Shown here piece after piece: positions 60,903 to 64,000 of a stretch of 64,000 nucleotides of DNA. The position numbers and the translations under genes were made by a program. The stretch's first letter is position 1. Every line of letters begins with the position of its first letter. The DNA lies in assembly GCF_043290135.1 (NCBI RefSeq), contig NC_134707.1, positions 67,075,906-67,139,905 on the forward strand. Direction: 5' to 3'. The notes beneath the pieces were generated by a model. It was not told where the DNA came from and did no database searches. It worked only from the letters and a program-made list of their open reading frames with translations. Origin of the DNA: Rhipicephalus microplus. Its lineage: Eukaryota > Arthropoda > Arachnida > Ixodida > Ixodidae.

Positions 60903-63726
60903 GTGTGTTTAGGTTGTATAAGAGGGACAATTATTCAGCTGCCCGCTCATTATAAGTTCACGTGCTAAGTGACGCCAAAACATGCGAATAAGAGTGTTTT
61001 CACACTCGTTGTTTGGCTTATAGATGGCGCTGACTGTCACTCCTACTTCTAAATTTACATATAGACCCCCAAAAAAGTGGATGGAGGGACGGCCGCTGTG
61101 ATAGCTCAGTGGTTAGAGCATCGAACGCGTTATTCGAAGGTCGTAGGTTCGATTCCTGCTCACAGCTGGTAATTTTTTCATCCACTTTTCTTTCTTTTGT
61201 CTTCTTATTTACATTCCATTGGTTCTAATAACTTCCCCTGTACATTCCTTGGCATTACTGTCTGTTATATCTCATTAATACTGTGTTAAACCACGGAAAT
61301 ACGAGCCCTTAGGTGTACACTTCTCTCCCTTTTTTCATTGAACGAGGGTCTCGTACTGGCAGACTTGGTGTGTTTAGGTTGTATAAGAGGGACAATTAAT
61401 CAGCTGCCTGCTCATAATAAATTCACGTGCTACGTGACGCCAAAACATGCGAATAAGAGTGTTTTCACACTCGTTATTTGGCTTATAGATGGCGCTGACT
61501 GTCACTCCTACTTCTAAATTCACATATAAACCCCAAAAAAGTGGATGGAGGGACGGCCGCTGTGATAGCTCAGTGGTTAGAGCATCGAACGCGTTATTCG
61601 AAGGTCGTAGGTTCGATTCCTGCTCACAGCTGGTAATGTTTTCATCCACTTTTCTTTCTTCTTTCTTCTTATTTACATTCCATTGGTTCTAATAACTTCC
61701 CCTGTACGTTCCTTGGCATTACTCTCTGTTATATCTCATTAAAATTGTGTTAAAGCACGGAAATACGAGCCCTTAGGTATACACTTCTCTCCCTTATTTC
61801 ATTGAATGAGGGTCTCGTACTGGCAGACTTGGTGTGTTTAGGTTGTATAAGAGGGACAATTAATCAGCTGCCCGCTCATAATAAGTTCACGTGCTACGTG
61901 ACGCCAAAACATGCGAATAAGAGTGTTTTCACACTCGTTGTTTGGCTTATAGATGGCGCTGACTGTCACTCCTACTTCTAAATTCACATATAAACCCCAA
62001 AAAAAAGTGGATGGAGGGACGGCCGCTGTGATAGCTCAGTGGTTAGAGCATCGAACGCGTTATTCGAAGGTCGTAGGTTCGATTCCTGCTCACAGCTGGT
62101 AATTTTTTCATCCACTTTTCTTTCTTCTTATATACATTCCATTGGTTCAAATAACTTCCCCTGTACGTTCCTTGGCATTACTGTCTGTTATATCTCAGTA
62201 ATATTGTGTTAAACCACGGAAATACGAGCCCTTAGGTATACACTTCTCTCCCTTATTTCATTGAACGAGGGTCTCGTACTGGCAGACTTGGTGTGTTTAG
62301 GTTGTATAAGAGGGACAATTATTCAGCTGCCCGCTCATTATAAGTTCACGTGCTAAGTGACGCCAAAACATGCGAATAAGAGTGTTTTCACACTCGTTGT
62401 TTGGCTTATAGATGGCGCTGACTGTCACTCCTACTTCTAAATTTACATATAGACCCCCAAAAAAGTGGATGGAGGGACGGCCGCTGTGATAGCTCAGTGG
62501 TTAGAGCATCGAACGCGTTATTCGAAGGTCGTAGGTTCGATTCCTGCTCACAGCTGGTAATTTTTTCATCCACTTTTCTTTCTTTTGTCTTCTTATTTAC
62601 ATTCCATTGGTTCTAATAACTTCCCCTGTACATTCCTTGGCATTACTGTCTGTTATATCTCATTAATACTGTGTTAAACCACGGAAATACGAGCCCTTAG
62701 GTATACACTTCTCTCCCTTTTTTCATTGAACGAGGGTCTCGTACTGGCAGACTTGGTGTGTTTAGGTTGTATAAGAGGGACAATTAATCAGCTGCCTGCT
62801 CATAATAAATTCACGTGCTACGTGACGCCAAAACATGCGAATAAGAGTGTTTTCACACTCGTTATTTGGCTTATAGATGGCGCTGACTGTCACTCCTACT
62901 TCTAAATTCACATATAAACCCCAAAAAAGTGGATGGAGGGACGGCCGCTGTGATAGCTCAGTGGTTAGAGCATCGAACGCGTTATTCGAAGGTCGTAGGT
63001 TCGATTCCTGCTCACAGCTGGTAATGTTTTCATCCACTTTTCTTTCTTCTTTCTTCTTATTTACATTCCATTGGTTCTAATAACTTCCCCTGTACGTTCC
63101 TTGGCATTACTCTCTGTTATATCTCATTAAAATTGTGTTAAAGCACGGAAATACGAGCCCTTAGGTATACACTTCTCTCCCTTATTTCATTGAATGAGGG
63201 TCTCGTACTGGCAGACTTGGTGTGTTTAGGTTGTATAAGAGGGACAATTAATCAGCTGCCCGCTCATAATAAGTTCACGTGCTACGTGACGCCAAAACAT
63301 GCGAATAAGAGTGTTTTCACACTCGTTGTTTGGCTTATAGATGGCGCTGACTGTCACTCCTACTTCTAAATTCACATATAAACCCCAAAAAAAAGTGGAT
63401 GGAGGGACGGCCGCTGTGATAGCTCAGTGGTTAGAGCATCGAACGCGTTATTCGAAGGTCGTAGGTTCGATTCCTGCTCACAGCTGGTAATTTTTTCATC
63501 CACTTTTCTTTCTTCTTATATACATTCCATTGGTTCAAATAACTTCCCCTGTACGTTCCTTGGCATTACTGTCTGTTATATCTCAGTAATATTGTGTTAA
63601 ACCACGGAAATACGAGCCCTTAGGTATACACTTCTCTCCCTTATTTCATTGAACGAGGGTCTCGTACTGGCAGACTTGGTGTGTTTAGGTTGTATAAGAG
63701 GGACAATTATTCAGCTGCCCGCTCAT
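60903..63726 (+). repeat. Three-monomer higher-order repeat, period 1,388 bp, two near-identical copies
   Basis: 60,903-62,290 is followed directly by 62,291-63,678, and the three cores (61095, 61559, 62025 and 62483, 62947, 63413) are spaced exactly 1,388 bp apart. Shared marks are CTCATTATAAG, GCTAAGTGACG, TTCTTTTGTCTTC, TAATACTGTG, TAATGTTTTC, TACGTTCC and TACTCTCTG. The only difference I noticed is GGTGTACAC (61313) against GGTATACAC (62701). This is probably the youngest tandem duplication in the window. Confidence 0.88.
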
Positions 63727-63869
63727 AATAAGTTCACGTGCTACGTGACACCAAAACATGCGAATAAGAGTGTTTTCACACTCGTTGTTTGGCTTATTGA
63801 TGGCGCTGACTGTCACTCCTACTTCTAAATTCACATATAAACCCCAAAAAAGTGGATGGAGGGACGGCC

Positions 63870-63941
63870 GCTGTGATAGCTCAGTGGTTAGAGCATCGAA
63901 CGCGTTATTCGAAGGTCGTAGGTTCGATTCCTGCTCACAGC
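63870..63941 (+). tRNA. tRNA-like pol III cassette, last complete core in the window
   Basis: A consensus-type 72-nt core with intact A box, B box and T6 run. The following tract (CATCCATTTTTTTT) matches that after the core at 57843, showing that the array continues past the window with monomer types already seen. Confidence 0.6.
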
Positions 63942-64000
63942 TGGTAATTTTTTCATCCATTTTTTTTTCTTTCTTCTTATTTACATTCCATTGGTTCTAA

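Larger units (their letters stand above)
39886..64000 (+). repeat. Satellite array C: 52 monomers after the second retrotransposon, open at the window end
   Basis: Cores start at 40189, 40654, 41118, 41583, 42049, 42516, 42982, 43447, 43913, 44379, 44844, 45309, 45775, 46239, 46697, 47163, 47630, 48096, 48562, 49028, 49493, 49958, 50423, 50888, 51352, 51811, 52277, 52742, 53208, 53674, 54140, 54597, 55056, 55521, 55987, 56452, 56918, 57384, 57843, 58303, 58768, 59233, 59699, 60164, 60630, 61095, 61559, 62025, 62483, 62947, 63413 and 63870. Spacing is mostly 464-467 bp, and 457-459 bp where the pyrimidine tract after the core is shortened (for example after 46239, 51352, 54140, 54597 and 57384). 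Several higher-order repeats are superimposed. No protein gene seen. Confidence 0.96.

Noticed and set aside
106..63941. Calling the 115 cores functional tRNA-Thr(CGT) genes
   Set aside because: The fold is right, but U33 and R37 are missing, several cores have broken acceptor or T arms, and the copies are satellite monomers. I report them as tRNA-like cassettes only.
1..64000. CRISPR array
   Set aside because: The repeats are ~465 bp, contiguous and without unique spacers, in a eukaryotic context.
1..64000. 5S rRNA or snRNA gene cluster
   Set aside because: The pol III signals are tRNA-type A and B boxes within a cloverleaf. I see no 5S internal control region or snRNA sequence.

Overview
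The window is eukaryotic, almost certainly arthropod and probably from a hard tick. It holds no bacterial-type genes. It is one tandem satellite array interrupted twice by the same intact non-LTR retrotransposon. The tick assignment is inference. It rests on the RNase H-bearing LINE whose ORF2 ends in a CX2CX7HX4C finger, on a 3' hairpin tail I recall as common in ixodid sequences, and on tRNA-derived repeats being abundant in ticks.

Satellite: a monomer of about 465 bp, all copies in the same orientation, fills 1-10957, 16357-34488 and 39886-64000 and runs off both ends of the window. By hand I located 115 monomer cores. Each core is a tRNA-shaped segment, normally 72 nt, with a 7-bp acceptor stem, D, anticodon and T arms, a pol III A box and B box, and usually a T-run terminator about 6 nt downstream. 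The anticodon loop lacks U33 and a purine at 37, so these look like tRNA-Thr-like pol III cassettes rather than working tRNAs. Outside the core each monomer carries two further small palindromes, and an 11-bp inverted repeat brackets the core.

Retrotransposon: copies at 10958-16356 and 34489-39885 each encode an intact ORF1 (zinc-knuckle nucleic-acid-binding protein) and ORF2 (AP-type endonuclease, reverse transcriptase, RNase H, C-terminal zinc finger), followed by a short 3' UTR. Both copies sit at the same point of the same monomer type, with the same 11-bp target-site duplication and the same scrambled 5' junction. They are therefore products of one insertion that was later copied.

Large-scale layout: 1-17247 and 23532-40777 are near-identical copies of one block at a 23,531-bp period. 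Each copy carries 24 monomers, the retrotransposon and about two more monomers. The remaining satellite (17248-23531 and 40778-64000) shows shorter higher-order repeats of 3, 4, 6, 11 and 13 monomers, chimeric monomers and gene-conversion patches, as expected from unequal exchange. Apart from the two retrotransposon ORFs I see no protein-coding gene. The many short reading frames in the satellite are by-products of the repeat.
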